Source of the DNA: Pseudorasbora parva
Lineage: Eukaryota; Chordata; Actinopteri; Cypriniformes; Gobionidae
Length of the DNA stretch: 64,000 nucleotides
Direction of reading: 5' to 3'
NCBI RefSeq assembly: GCF_024679245.1
Contig: NC_090182.1
Coordinates: 40,312,547-40,376,546 of the forward strand
In this document: piece after piece, positions 1 through 10,100 of the stretch
How the letters are laid out: each line of letters starts with the position of its first letter
How positions within the stretch are numbered: position 1 is the first letter of the stretch
Notes under the pieces: generated by a model
What the model saw: only the letters and a program-made list of their open reading frames with translations
Databases searched by the model: none
What the model was told of the DNA's origin: nothing
Translations under genes and position numbers: made by a program

Positions 1-640
1 GAGCATACATCTCATCCCTTATCTCATCCTCCAGCCCCTCCGTGAACCTGGCCGCCAGAGCGGTGTCATTCCACTCACTTGATGCAGCAAGAGTACGAAA
101 TTCGATGGCGAAGTCAGCTACTGAACGTCTCCCCTGACGAAGTGCTGCCAGCAACCTTGATGCCTCCTTACCGAGTGCTGAGCGGTCGAATATCTTGACA
201 AACTCAGCTTTAAAGCTGGAAAACTCCATACAACATGCCGCCTTTGCTGCCCAAACAGAAGTGGCCCACTCCCGAGCTCGACCGGCAAGGAGAGAGATGA
301 CAAATGCTACTTTGGCTGAATCTGAGGCATAAGTGAGGGGTTGCAGAGAGAAAATCACCTCACATTGAATAATGAATGCACGACATACTGTGGGCTCACC
401 GGAGTAAATAGGAGGGTTGTTGATGCGTGGTTCAGGGGTGACTGAAGAATGTCCAGTGGCCGGCGTCACAAGAGTACGTTCAGTCTCCATTCGGCGCACA
501 GCTTCGGTAAGCTCGGTGACTTGGCTGGCTAATGAGTCCACAGCATGACTAGCAGCCGCCAGCTCCCCTTGATGCTGTCCGAGCAGCGCACCCTGTGCTT
601 CCAAAGCCGAGCGTAACTGCGATTGATCTGCTGGATCCAT
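1..640 (-). CDS. LTR retrotransposon Gag, N-terminal part (cut by window edge)
   Basis: An open frame starts at the ATG at 640 and runs off the window without a stop, giving about 213 codons. It begins MDPADQSQLRSALEAQGALL and continues with a helical, Q/E/A-rich stretch. A typical Ty3/Gypsy capsid region follows, with motifs INNPPIYSGEP, AREWATSVW and FKAEFVKIFD and ending near ARFTEGLEDEIRDEM. This is the Gag of the Sushi-like group from which mammalian PEG10/RTL genes derive. Gag would coat the element's RNA in cytoplasmic particles. The frame is undamaged over the visible part, suggesting a young copy; protease and pol would lie beyond position 1. The start is chosen because it lies only 16 nt after the LTR end. 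Family assignment is by motif recognition; an unrelated host gag-derived gene is unlikely because an LTR adjoins it. Confidence 0.85.
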   Translation of the reverse strand, partial: MDPADQSQLRSALEAQGALLGQHQGELAAASHAVDSLASQVTELTEAVRRMETERTLVTPATGHSSVTPEPRINNPPIYSGEPTVCRAFIIQCEVIFSLQPLTYASDSAKVAFVISLLAGRAREWATSVWAAKAACCMEFSSFKAEFVKIFDRSALGKEASRLLAALRQGRRSVADFAIEFRTLAASSEWNDTALAARFTEGLEDEIRDEMYA

Positions 641-644
641 CCTG

Positions 645-654
645 GTCAGTGTGT
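645..654 (-). other. Putative primer-binding site with self-complement in the LTR
   Basis: Immediately after the LTR the minus strand reads GTACACACTGACC. Its core ACACACTGAC is exactly complementary to GTCAGTGTGT inside the LTR (complement of 1113-1122). In the Tf1/Sushi group reverse transcription is primed by the folded-back 5' end of the element's own RNA rather than by a tRNA, and this arrangement fits that mechanism. The RNA start position near 1122 is inferred, not observed. Confidence 0.5.
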
Positions 655-656
655 AC

Positions 657-1303
657 TGTTAGGGGTGCTGGGACGAAACAGGGACCCAAGCGCAGATTAG
701 CAGTTAGCTTAGTTTATTGACCCAACAGTAAGGCAAAACAACACAAAATAACAGGCAGCCGAGCTGCCAGGTAAAGGGCTGAGCCGAGGCGAAATCCAAG
801 GAGCAGTCAGGATATAAGCCAGGAGACCGTTCAGCAATGCAACAATCCCTAAGGAAAGTTGGTAAGGAAGATGGGCCAGGCAGGGGTCGAAACCAGAGGG
901 AAACCACAGTCCCAGGAGCACAGCCCAGGTAACAGTCCAAAACAGAAGCAGAAAATCATTTAACATGTAACTGATCCAACACAGGTCTGCATACAGGAAC
1001 TGGGCAAAACAAAGAAGAAAAAACAAGATTTAAACAAACAATCAGGGCATGAAAGCTTGGCACGACTAGAACAGGATTAGTTAGGACAGTAGTGAAACGG
1101 ACGGTAACCAAGACACACTGACAGAGAAGCAAAGATAGAGAGAAGCATAAGTAGTGGAGGAATCAATGTAAAAACAAGAGACAGGTGTGTGTGGGGAGAG
1201 CTGGGGCACTAATTAGAATGAGGTGCAGCTGTGATGGCCGAGTGAGTGGAACAGACAACCACACACACAAAAAAAACCTGATGATCAAACCAGAGTCCTG
1301 ACA
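657..1303 (-). mobile_element. 5' LTR of the Ty3/Gypsy (Sushi-like) retrotransposon
   Basis: Read on the minus strand, the segment starts TGTCAGGACTCTGG at 1303 and ends CCCCTAACA at 657, so it has the TG...CA ends of an LTR and is about 647 bp long. An AATAAA lies near its 3' end (about 707-712). Gag begins 16 nt further on. The partner LTR is outside the window, so the boundaries rest on end sequences and on the position of gag. Insertion created no recognisable gene break; the host flank to the right is intergenic. Confidence 0.75.
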
Positions 1304-1797
1304 CTATGCTCAATTTATACAGTGAAGGCTATCCAGTGTTTTTTACATTTGATTACTGATACTTGTCTATAATACAGTTTTACATATATATTAGTTAGGC
1401 AAGTAGTTTTAGCTATGGCATCGAAATTTGAATAGAGATTTGTGAATGTTCACTGGTATCTAAAATTAACTGGTTTCATGGCCGATAAAAATATTTATGG
1501 CTGGTAAATTTTCTTAAGTCACTGCCCATTGGCAGGTGTGGCAAAAAGTTAGTTTTAGGCCCTGCTCAGCAATTGCAATTGCATAACAATGCCTTAACTA
1601 CCACCTAGGAATGCCTTGGTATTTGCATAGCAATGTGCGAAAAACCACTAAAACAATGTCTTAGCAAAGCACACAGCAACGTCCCAGAAATCATTCCCAA
1701 ACAATTCAGCATCATGGCAGAGGCTTTTTATGAGAAAACACAAGCCCAGCAAAATCTAGAATTACTTTAAAAGCACGTCCTTTATGCTTATATCCAG
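1304..1797. other. Intergenic spacer with degenerate short repeats
   Basis: No coding exon is supported here. From about 1560 to 1700 there are degenerate repetitions of motifs like GCCTTAGCAACCACC, a common low-grade repeat in fish genomes. A first exon of the following gene may lie here but no convincing start plus splice donor was found. Confidence 0.4.
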
Positions 1798-4700
1798 AGT
1801 AATCTCTCGCCGTTATCGGGGTCCATCGATGTGAACAACACACCTGAGGCACCCGCTGAGACTACGGATATCCACCGTGAACCGATCAACACAGCAATGG
1901 ATGAAGATGGCCCTGCTTCGCTGAGTTACATGAGGTAACCACGTCAGAAATATGCATCAGGCATAGTTATCATTCCACGGGTCTGATCCATGAATCACTT
2001 TCTGTTTCTCGTTAAACTCCTTTCTCATCAAGAAAGAATGTGTGACCCCTTAAGGGCTAAAATAATGAAAACATGAGAAAATATGAGAGCTATTTAGAGT
2101 AAGGGTGCAACTATTAAATCCTGGTTTTAGTTTTTTACATTCAAATGACTAAACTCTTGTCTTTCATACTTCTTCTCAGTGACAGTCTTTTGTCATGTGG
2201 CACTACTTCTAATTTAATGGAGGAGATCTTCAGCGGGACGCAGTGGGCTCAGTTTCTCTCAGTTAACCAATCAAACAAGCCACAAAGTAATACCGCCCAA
2301 TCACGTGAAGAAGAACGGCACAGTAAATTGACTCGCAACAACACAACCGATTCCCATTTAGGTATGACTAAACCTTCGCTCTCTGAGAGTTTTGCCTCCG
2401 ATACACCTGTTTACAACCAAAGGGAGATGTCCCAGATGAGTGTTCCTTCATCGCATTTTACTGATCTCACCACAAATCCATTACATACTTCTGGCCCGTG
2501 TACAAACAGTGAGCAATCAAACGAACAATCGCACTTTTCCCAGCTTGATCCAAACGAATCAAAAGCAACTGAGCAGAACGATCCTCGATTGATGTCTAGT
2601 CAAGTGTCTGACCCCAGCCAAGGTGGGACGGAGGATTACATACCTCTCTTGGACCTTTCATATATTAAGGTGAAAGTATATTCATTAAGAAGCAATATTG
2701 ATTTATTGTGTTGTTAGTAATTGGCAACATGTTCGAATATTTGTTCATTCTGTCTTATTTTATCCCCTTCTTTTCTCTCAGCCAATGGACAGATCGTCCA
2801 TAAAATCCCAGGGATCCCTGAGCCGTAAAAGAGAGCATTGGACGAAAAGGAGAGATCTATTTGAACATACAGCACAGGACATGGAGGACGAGGACCACAG
2901 CACTCAGGGCTCTTTTGTGGCCGCAGGGACTTCAGACTCACCGACGTCTTCACTCAACTCGCTGATGGACACCATCTCAGAGTCTTCTGTCTCTCTGGAG
3001 ACTGCAGTCAAGAAGGTATAAGATTTACTATATGCCAGAAGAAAATATGCATTTAAGCCAGTTTTAAAGTGCTACTATTATCCTACTTAAATTTCCTAAT
3101 ATTGTTTTTGTTGGTCATGGTCTACATGCATCCAAGGTAAAAACAAACAAACATAATTTTGTCTTAATATACAGTGTAGCATTGAGTCTTTTCTCACAGT
3201 GTCTGAAACGGTTTGATCAAGGAATCAGTCTCTCTAAACCCCTCCTTTCCAAGAGTCTACTCTGCTCTGATTGGTCAGGTGATCCAGTCTGTGGTGATTG
3301 GTCTACTTTGCTCTGATTGGTCAGATGGTCCAGTCTGTTGTGATTGGTGTACTTTGCTCTGATTGGTCAGGTGATCCAGTCTGTTGTGATTGGTGTACTT
3401 TGCTCTGATTGGTCAGATGGTCCAGGCCTCTTCCTTTGGAAGTGCATGCAAACAAACAGCTATTCACTGCATGAAAGATTAAAAAAAGCTAAATAAATTA
3501 TATATAACCTCAGTATTATGAATATTAGGTTGAGTTTTAGATCAGTTTTTTTTTATTCAACACAGACAAATGATTTAACCCTTGGTTAAAATTTTGGGTG
3601 TGAACATTATTTATTACGGACTACAGATGCACGTGTTATTATGTTGAGATAGTTGTGGCTTTAGTGCCATTATTGAATTTATTGTTGGGTGGTGCTGAAT
3701 TTTTAGCTTGTCTTGTGACACAGGCTGCTACGATGTGAGTCACTCCACAAATTCTTTGGCAGATTCTGTAGGTCATACTGAGGAACATCAGGAACGATCC
3801 TCGATACTTTCAATAAGCAGGCACGTTACCAGTAATGCTTTAAACAAACGAGTACATTTATTCAGCAAGGATGCATTAAATTGATAAAAAGAAATAATAA
3901 ATATAACATTAAAAAATGTTTCTATTTCAATTTTTTTTTCTGTTCATCAAAGAATTATAAAAAAAAGATATATATATATAATGGTTTCCTAAAAAAAAAA
4001 AATTAAGCAGCACAAATGTTAATACATAATTGATGAGTAAGGGATAATGTACACCTCTGCTTCCCGTCGGGGTCCTGATCACTCTGTCAGGGTTTATTCT
4101 TCGATAACAACCGGCCGGGTGTACATTATCCCGCTTATTACACGGCTACTAGTCTCAAATAAATAATTATTAGACACAAAATTGTCTTGAGATTAAATAT
4201 TTTATTAGCTCTTACGCAAAGCTTCCGCGAAGAAAAACAGTTCCAACCTGCCTTTATTGCTGAAGATTTGCCATATGCTAAATGTTGAAAATGAATGCTG
4301 AAAGGGTCAGTTCACCCAAAAATGAAACCAAGCCTATGGTTTACTCACCCTCAAGTTATCGTAGGTGTATATGACATTCTTCTTTCAGACAAATACAATC
4401 AGAGTTAACGTTATATTTAAAAAGTCCAGGCTAACGTTAATCCAAGCAGTAGTTGTAGTTGTGTTTGAAGTCCATAAAAAATGCAGCTGTCTGTCAAATG
4501 ACGTGCTCCACACGACTCCGATGGGTTAATAGAGCCTTCTGATTCGAATCGATGCGTTTGTGTAAGAAAAATATCCATATTTAAAACTTTATTGGAAACC
4601 TGCCTTGAAGTCTTCCATTGTAACCCCTCGGCTGTTTAAGCCACATGATGGCGGCAGCGTTAAGCATAGAAGTAGTACCGGTCTAGATAACTCATAGTAC

Positions 4701-5373
4701 CCGTATGAGCGGGTGTTATCTGGAAATAACATACCACTGGAATGCGCGATTGACCAATCAGAATCAAGTATTTCACAGAGCCGTGTAATAATAATAATTA
4801 ACAACTTTGATAACAATTATTTATGGTCATTTCAGAGCTCGACAGCCTTTGTTGAATATCATTATTTTGAAGAGAGTGGCGCAGATGTCTTCAGAAATGC
4901 ACATTTAGTGTTTTTTGGAGAAGAAAGTCATAGGTTTATAGTGACATGAGAGTATACTGATGATGAGATGACAATCTTCAACTATCAAGTCAACTATCCC
5001 TTTAAGTTTAGTTAATAGTGAAGAACATAGTCCAGCATATGAACAGGCCTGAAACAGCTGGTCTTTTCAGAAGGCGATTCAGTTTATGTATTCATCATAC
5101 ACACATTATATAACATAACATTTGTAATAATAGTGTCCACAATTACAATCATGTCTTTCTTTCTATCTCATCTCCCAGAGGAGGATGGAAGATACCCGGC
5201 GTGTGCGATTCTCTGAGGAGGTCATCATCTTACCGCACAGCTACTTGCCAGAGTATGATGACAATGATGAAGATGATGATGATAATGAATGCCCAGAGGA
5301 ACCTTCTCCCCGGTCTTCATACCCTAAGTGGATTGTGTCTTTTAAATCCAGAAGTGCAAAATACAAATTTTAA
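1798..5373 (+). CDS. Unrecognised multi-exon gene, C-terminal exons (Ser-rich, acidic, RVRF motif)
   Basis: Four exons join in phase: 1798-1934, 2180-2669, 2782-3015 and 5179-5373 (stop TAA). They total 1056 nt, or 351 codons plus stop. The acceptors (TATCCAG, TTCTCAG, TCTCTCAG, CTCCCAG) and donors (GTAACC, GTGAAA, GTATAA) are normal. The first exon starts in phase 0 at an acceptor, so at least one upstream exon is missing. The protein is polar and Ser/Thr/Gln-rich with no signal peptide or membrane segment. The third exon has a basic patch (SRKREHWTKRR). The last has DTRRVRFSEEVIILP, resembling a protein phosphatase 1 docking motif (RVxF), then an acidic D/E run and a basic end, FKSRSAKYKF. 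It faces p2rx3 tail to tail. I do not recognise the family; nuclear or cytoplasmic regulatory function is only a guess. Confidence 0.7.
3256..3425. repeat. 46-bp tandem repeat, 3.7 copies
   Basis: Copies start at 3256, 3302, 3348 and 3394 (last incomplete). Each contains two ATTGG motifs (reverse CCAAT) and the phrase CTGCTCTGATTGGTCAG or CTTTGCTCTGATTGGTCAG. It lies in the third visible intron (3016-5178) of the plus-strand gene. Adjacent units alternate GGTGATCC and GATGGTCC, hinting at an older two-unit period. Confidence 0.85.
4301..5005. mobile_element. TTAA-family MITE (about 0.7 kb) in intron
   Basis: The left end reads AAAGGGTCAGTTCACCC and the right end CAACTATCCCTTTAAG, inverted versions of each other and of the Angel-like ends seen at 5583-5901. 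The interior near 4500-4690 has features of a second MITE. It has no transposase and is therefore non-autonomous. It sits in the last intron of the plus-strand gene. A similar left half occurs at 60505. Confidence 0.55.
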
Positions 5374-5582
5374 GCAGCTGACTCCACACCTGAAATTCTG
5401 CAGCTCACATAATAACAGACAATTATCATTAATACACTCTCAGACAAAATGCTTTTCTCTGTAGGGGAGTGCCCTTAAAAGGACAACTTTGCAAATTAGT
5501 GCCTTAGAGTGTATTATGAAAACAAAAATCATTTTAATGAGATTGGGATATGCATGCCAGTGCCATATTGAAATGCCATTAA

Positions 5583-5901
5583 AGTAAAAGTTCACCCAAA
5601 AATGAAATAATTTACTCACCCTTATGTTGTTCCAAACCTGTATGAGTTTCTTTCTTCTGGTGAACACAAAAGAAGATATTTTGAAGAATGTTTGTAACCA
5701 AGCAGATAGAGAAACCATTGACTACCATAGTAGGGAAACAAATACTATGGTAGTCAATGGTTGCTGTGTCTGCTTGGTTACAAACATTCTTACAAATATC
5801 TTGTTTTGTGTTCAGCAGAAGAAAGAAACTCATACAGGTTTGGAACAACATGAGGGAGAGTAAGTCATGACAGATTTTTCATTTTTGGGTGAACTATCCC
5901 T
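5583..5901. mobile_element. Angel-like foldback MITE, TTAA target
   Basis: This is a near-perfect inverted repeat of 319 bp flanked by TTAA at 5579-5582 and 5902-5905. Left arm GTAAAAGTTCACCC mirrors right arm GGGTGAACTATCCC, and the centre is a further palindrome around TACTATGGTAGTCAATGG. Its symmetry yields mirror-image short ORFs on both strands that are not genes. A related site at 20722 lacks the element, directly supporting TTAA as the target. The Angel name is by resemblance to the zebrafish family. Confidence 0.75.
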
Positions 5902-6444
5902 TTAAATAAAATGTAAAAACAAAAATGAAGCATAGTAAAATAGCAATAGAAAGGGAAGTCAATGTGTAAAGATGCACGATTCATTTTATAAGATTAACAT
6001 CACATACAATCTTGAAGTCAACAGAATGAAAGTTTAGACTCATAGTACACACTAAACACAAAATATCAATGAATACTGAATGCACTTTTAGCTTCTGAAA
6101 GGAATTATATATATATATATATTTTTTCTACATTAATTTTACATGCTGAAAGATTATCTGTAACTTAATGAATTCTTTGTCATTTCATTTGCTACTGCTC
6201 AACTATTGTTAATGTATTGTACAGCAGGCAACAAGTGTCCAGCAAACATGGAAACTCCTTCAATACTGTTTAAAGCTAAAATAAAATAAAAAGAAACAAC
6301 ACGTTTTGATTGTTTAATATTTTGGGTCTTCTACGCAACTCTCACATGGTATTTCATGATAGTTTCAACTTGATTATTACTCTAAACTGCGTAAAATGTA
6401 AGAATAAAGAATGAGCAGGTGTCTACAGACATTTGACTGGTATA

Positions 6445-6830
6445 CACTGTAAACATTTATTTTAAAAATAAGTTATTGGTTTCCTTAAAATTTTGAGTTC
6501 ATTGAAATAAACAATTTGAGTTAATACAATGAACATTTTTGAGAATCGACAACCTTTATTCAAATATTATTAAAAGATATTGTAAGCATATTGCATAATT
6601 GTGTTTGTTTATTTGTGAAGATGCAGTGAGGCATGCCAAATCGTTCTGTTTTAATGATTTATCACATTTTTTATGTGGTTCAGATACAATAATATATTGA
6701 GTTTCTATTTATTAAACCAATTTCCTTCATTGTATCAACTCATTTTTTATTTTATTTTAAAAAACTCAAAATTTTAAGGCAACCAGGTTACTTACTTTTT
6801 TAAGTTAAACCAACAATATTTTTTACAGTG
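6445..6830. mobile_element. TA-flanked MITE (CACTGTAAA ends)
   Basis: The ends read CACTGTAAAC and TTTTTACAGTG and are flanked by TA on both sides. The internal arms repeat AACTCAAAATTTTAAGG in inverted form. Other copies are at 10377-10759 (inside the duplicated block) and 18287-18681. It has no ORF. The TA target suggests a Tc1/mariner-type MITE. Confidence 0.65.
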
Positions 6831-6872
6831 TATGTATAGATGTGTTTTCTAAGGGTTTGAGTAAACAGTGTC

Positions 6873-6878
6873 TTTATT
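6873..6878 (-). other. p2rx3: p2rx3 poly(A) signal
   Basis: AATAAA on the minus strand, about 153 nt downstream of the p2rx3 stop codon (7031-7033). Cleavage would be expected about 10-30 nt further left. The same signal is present in the duplicate in intron 7 (near 10802). Confidence 0.65.
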
Positions 6879-7030
6879 GCAATTCATTAACAGCCCCGAA
6901 GGTTCAAAGACTTAAAATGAGCTCAGATATATTTATACTATTATACTTGAAGAAACTGCAAATGAGGAAAAATCTCGAAATAAGTAGTATAATTATTTGA
7001 AAGTTGCATGGGTTTGTCGGGGCGCGTGAC

Positions 7031-7156
7031 TCACTCCTGTCGTCCAATAGAAAAGGTCCCTGAGTCATTTGAGCTCTTCTCCAGACCTTTGATTGACACC
7101 TGGCTGCCCTGGTAGAGTCGTTTTTTCCCCGACTCCTCCGACACAATGCCAGATAC
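7031..7156 (-). CDS. p2rx3: p2rx3 terminal coding exon 12
   Basis: Starts after acceptor TCATGACAG and encodes 41 residues, [20 protein letters not shown] onward, ending [11 protein letters not shown] and TGA. It forms the intracellular C-terminus. Intron 11 is only 93 nt (7157-7249) and its donor GTGCCT is weak. If the intron is retained, the frame stays open for 29 codons and stops at TGA (7160-7162), giving a different tail. The 3' part of this exon is what was copied to 10961-11046. Confidence 0.8.
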   Translation of the reverse strand, partial: VSGIVSEESGKKRLYQGSQVSIKGLEKSSNDSGTFSIGRQE

Positions 7157-10100
7157 CTGTCATGAAGAGGACAGAAAGATAAGGCGTCGCTCTGCTTTAC
7201 CTCTGCATGCGTATATAAGTGAACTCAAGTCAGAGGAACAATCAGGCACCTCTTCAAATTTCTTCGCTTTGTACTCGTCCGCCCCTTTGAGAAAGTTGAG
7301 AAGGATGATGTCACAGAACACCGTAGCCTGAAAAAATATACAACACTCTTATAAGCATGTGCCTCCACGCGTGTTTCTGCCAGCATCATTCTTTGCATCT
7401 CAAAATGATCTTACCAATCCCACTGAAGTGAAAGCTGCGACCAAATTAATCAGAAATGGCACAGCGTCAAACTTTCCCGCCTGCAAATAGATACGCAAAG
7501 TTAGACACACACAAGCCCATATATAGCGTATAGGGCCATACAATCTACCTACATTGCCAGACACTATTATTTCAAAGCGGATGGCATAAGCTTTATAAAG
7601 CGTTCGATACTCGGTTCCATCTTTGGACTGATAGTATTTAGCAAACCTGAAAGAGACAAAAACAAGATACGGTTAAAGAAAAGCCAGAATAGTTAATGAT
7701 TAGACCGAAATCCCCCCTTAACCCGTGGTCATTATCAGTTAGTGTGCTACAGTTCACTTAAAGGAATGGGTGAATTCGGACAGTCGTTGTGTGTACACAC
7801 CGGCTGTACACACGTTATTGCGGTGCGATGTGCTTGAATAAATGCACGCGATAACGTCCACTATGGTGTCAGACACCAACACAAATGGCTGTCCCCTCAA
7901 ATAAAGGCCTGTTTGAGGGTATAAAGGGTGATTTCGGATTTAGCCTCTGTGTGTTCACGTGCTACCTGAAGTTATATCCTTTAGAGGCGGCGCTGTGCTC
8001 AAAAGGAGCATCCAGGCGTGTGAAGAAGTACTTGGGATTGCAGTTCTCCACACTGTAGTCAAGATTACACTTCCAGTTGATGTTAATTCCAATCTCTCCA
8101 CCCTGTCACACACACAAAAAAACAGAACAAGACAAAAAGAAAACAGAGTAGTAGGATTAGTGAAAAGCAGATTACACATTAAAACAACTCTCAGAAAATG
8201 AGTAAGAAAAGGTGGGTTATAAACTTGAACAGAATTGTGAGATATAGGCCCAGTTTCACAGACAGGCCGTAGATTAAGGCAGGATTAGGCCATTTAAGAA
8301 GCTTTTGTAAACGTGCCTCAGGAAAAGAAGAAAAAAAGAAAAACATAACTGGTGAGTATCTTGAGGCAAACAACGGCACTTTGATGTTTTAAGATCGTTC
8401 AGTGCAAGTCACTTTCAGTATAAATTTTTTTTAAAGGGGGGGTGAAATGCTGTTTCATGCATACTGAGCTTTTTACACTGTTAAAGACTTGGATTCACAT
8501 CCTAAACATAGACAAAGTTTCAAAAACTAATGTTGGACGTTTGATGGAGTATTTCTGTGTTAAAAATACTCCTTCCGGTTTCTCACAAGTTTCGGAGAGT
8601 TTTTTTCGAGTATGGGTCGGCTTGACGTTAATAGATTGGAAGGTTCTTGAATGGGCCGTATGGGCTCTTCTCCCGGTAGGGTGTGCGCGCGCGTGACTAG
8701 AGCGAGAGAGGAAATGCACGCCCATAAACACTCAGGTGCAGATCCAGTCGATACAGGCGCGGCGCTCCACTTTATTCCTATGGGTGACTTCAACGCTTCA
8801 GCACAGCATTCCGGGAAGGCAGCGCTGCATTTGAACCGATTTGAACGCAGAAATGACGGGAAGCTTCACAACATCGCTTCAGTCGCGACGCAAAAGTGGA
8901 TCTCCACCGTTCACTGCTGTCACAGGACTTCACCAAATCATACCAAAGAAGTGTGTTTTTGACGGAGCGGTCCCAGCGATAAAGGTTCGGTCCTGCTTTG
9001 GAAGCAGCCGGTGAGTAAAACTGCTTCAAATGTCTGTGCTGTTGGCTCGTCGCGTGAGTAAACATCAGTAAACGACACGATCGCGTGCTTCGTCATTCAA
9101 ATGCGCTAACGGACTCTATTGTTGTTCTATGTATAACGTTACACTAGTCTGACGTGCAAAACCGTTTTGCTTGCTACTGCTAAGGTTTGGTCACATACAA
9201 TAGTCTATAAACCAAATCATGTCCTCATAAACTGCGAGTAAAGACACACAAAGGCCAGTAAAAACAGTACATACCACAGAGACGGACATCCTGCTGTTGC
9301 CATTTCTCCTGTTCAATTTATTTCAGCCTCCGAATGATTCTGGATCATTATCTATATTAGCTGAGCCATGAGTTTCTCCACGCTTGAGGACGTCACCGCT
9401 TTGCGCGCTTGTCATTCTTTAGCTCCGCCCACACGATACGCCTCCAGGCGCTCGTTTTTTTCCGGAAAGACTCGGTACAGCCCATATTTCTTTTATAAAT
9501 ATAATAATACTAAAGACTTTTCGGAGATATGCAGGATGCGATACTACTCTATAGGTACTCAAGATTGACATGAGATTGACTGAAACTGAGTGCTTCTTCT
9601 GGTGAACACAAAAGAAGGTATTTTGAAGAATGTTTGTAACCAAGCAGATAGAGAAACCATTGACTACCATAGTAGGGAAACAAATACTATGGTAGTCAAT
9701 GGTTGCTGTGTCTGCTTGGTTACAAACATTCTTACAAATATCTTGTTTTGTGTTCAGCAGAAGAAAGAAACTCATACAGGTTTGGAACAACATGAGGGAG
9801 ACTAAGTCATGACAGATTTTTCATTTTTGGGTGAACTATCCCTTTAAATAAAATGTAAAAACAAAAATGAAGCATAGTAAAATAGCAATAGAAAGGGAAG
9901 TCAATGTGTAAAGATGCACGATTCATTTTATAAGATTAACATCACATACAATCTTGAAGTCAACAGAATGAAAGTTTAGACTAATAGTACACACTAAACA
10001 CAAAATATCAATGAATACTGAATGCACTTTTAGCTTCTGAAAGGAATTATATATATATATTTTTTCTACATTAATTTTACATGCTGAAAGATTATCTGTA

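Larger units (their letters stand above)
5652..7117. repeat. Source copy of 1.46-kb duplication (p2rx3 3' end)
   Basis: This runs from inside the left arm of the MITE at 5583 through downstream sequence, the p2rx3 poly(A) signal and 3' UTR, to the middle of coding exon 12. A second copy in the same orientation is at 9594-11046. By eye the two are about 98 percent identical, differing by roughly twenty substitutions and small indels; the exon 12 part (86 bp) is identical. This copy is the source because only it continues into the complete exon with its splice acceptor. Confidence 0.9.

Noticed and set aside
1714..1770. ATG with good context (MAEAFYEKTQAQQ) as first exon of the plus-strand gene
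   Set aside because: The frame stops after 18 codons and no GT donor lies before the stop.
1798..5373. Identity as TNKS1BP1 because it neighbours SSRP1 in human
   Set aside because: It lies on the p2rx3 side rather than the ssrp1 side and I see no TNKS1BP1 motifs.
5624..5863. Mirror-image ORFs of similar sequence on both strands (also 9590-9805)
   Set aside because: They arise from the palindromic MITE; the protein-like similarity is an effect of the inverted repeat.
6904..7146. Minus-strand ORF of 80 codons with a hydrophobic end
   Set aside because: It is p2rx3 exon 12 and its 3' UTR read in another frame; the true frame ends [11 protein letters not shown].
7157..7200. Alternative exon 11 donor AGAG|GTAAAG
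   Set aside because: It would leave a 44-nt intron, shorter than vertebrate introns, and put exon 12 in the wrong frame.
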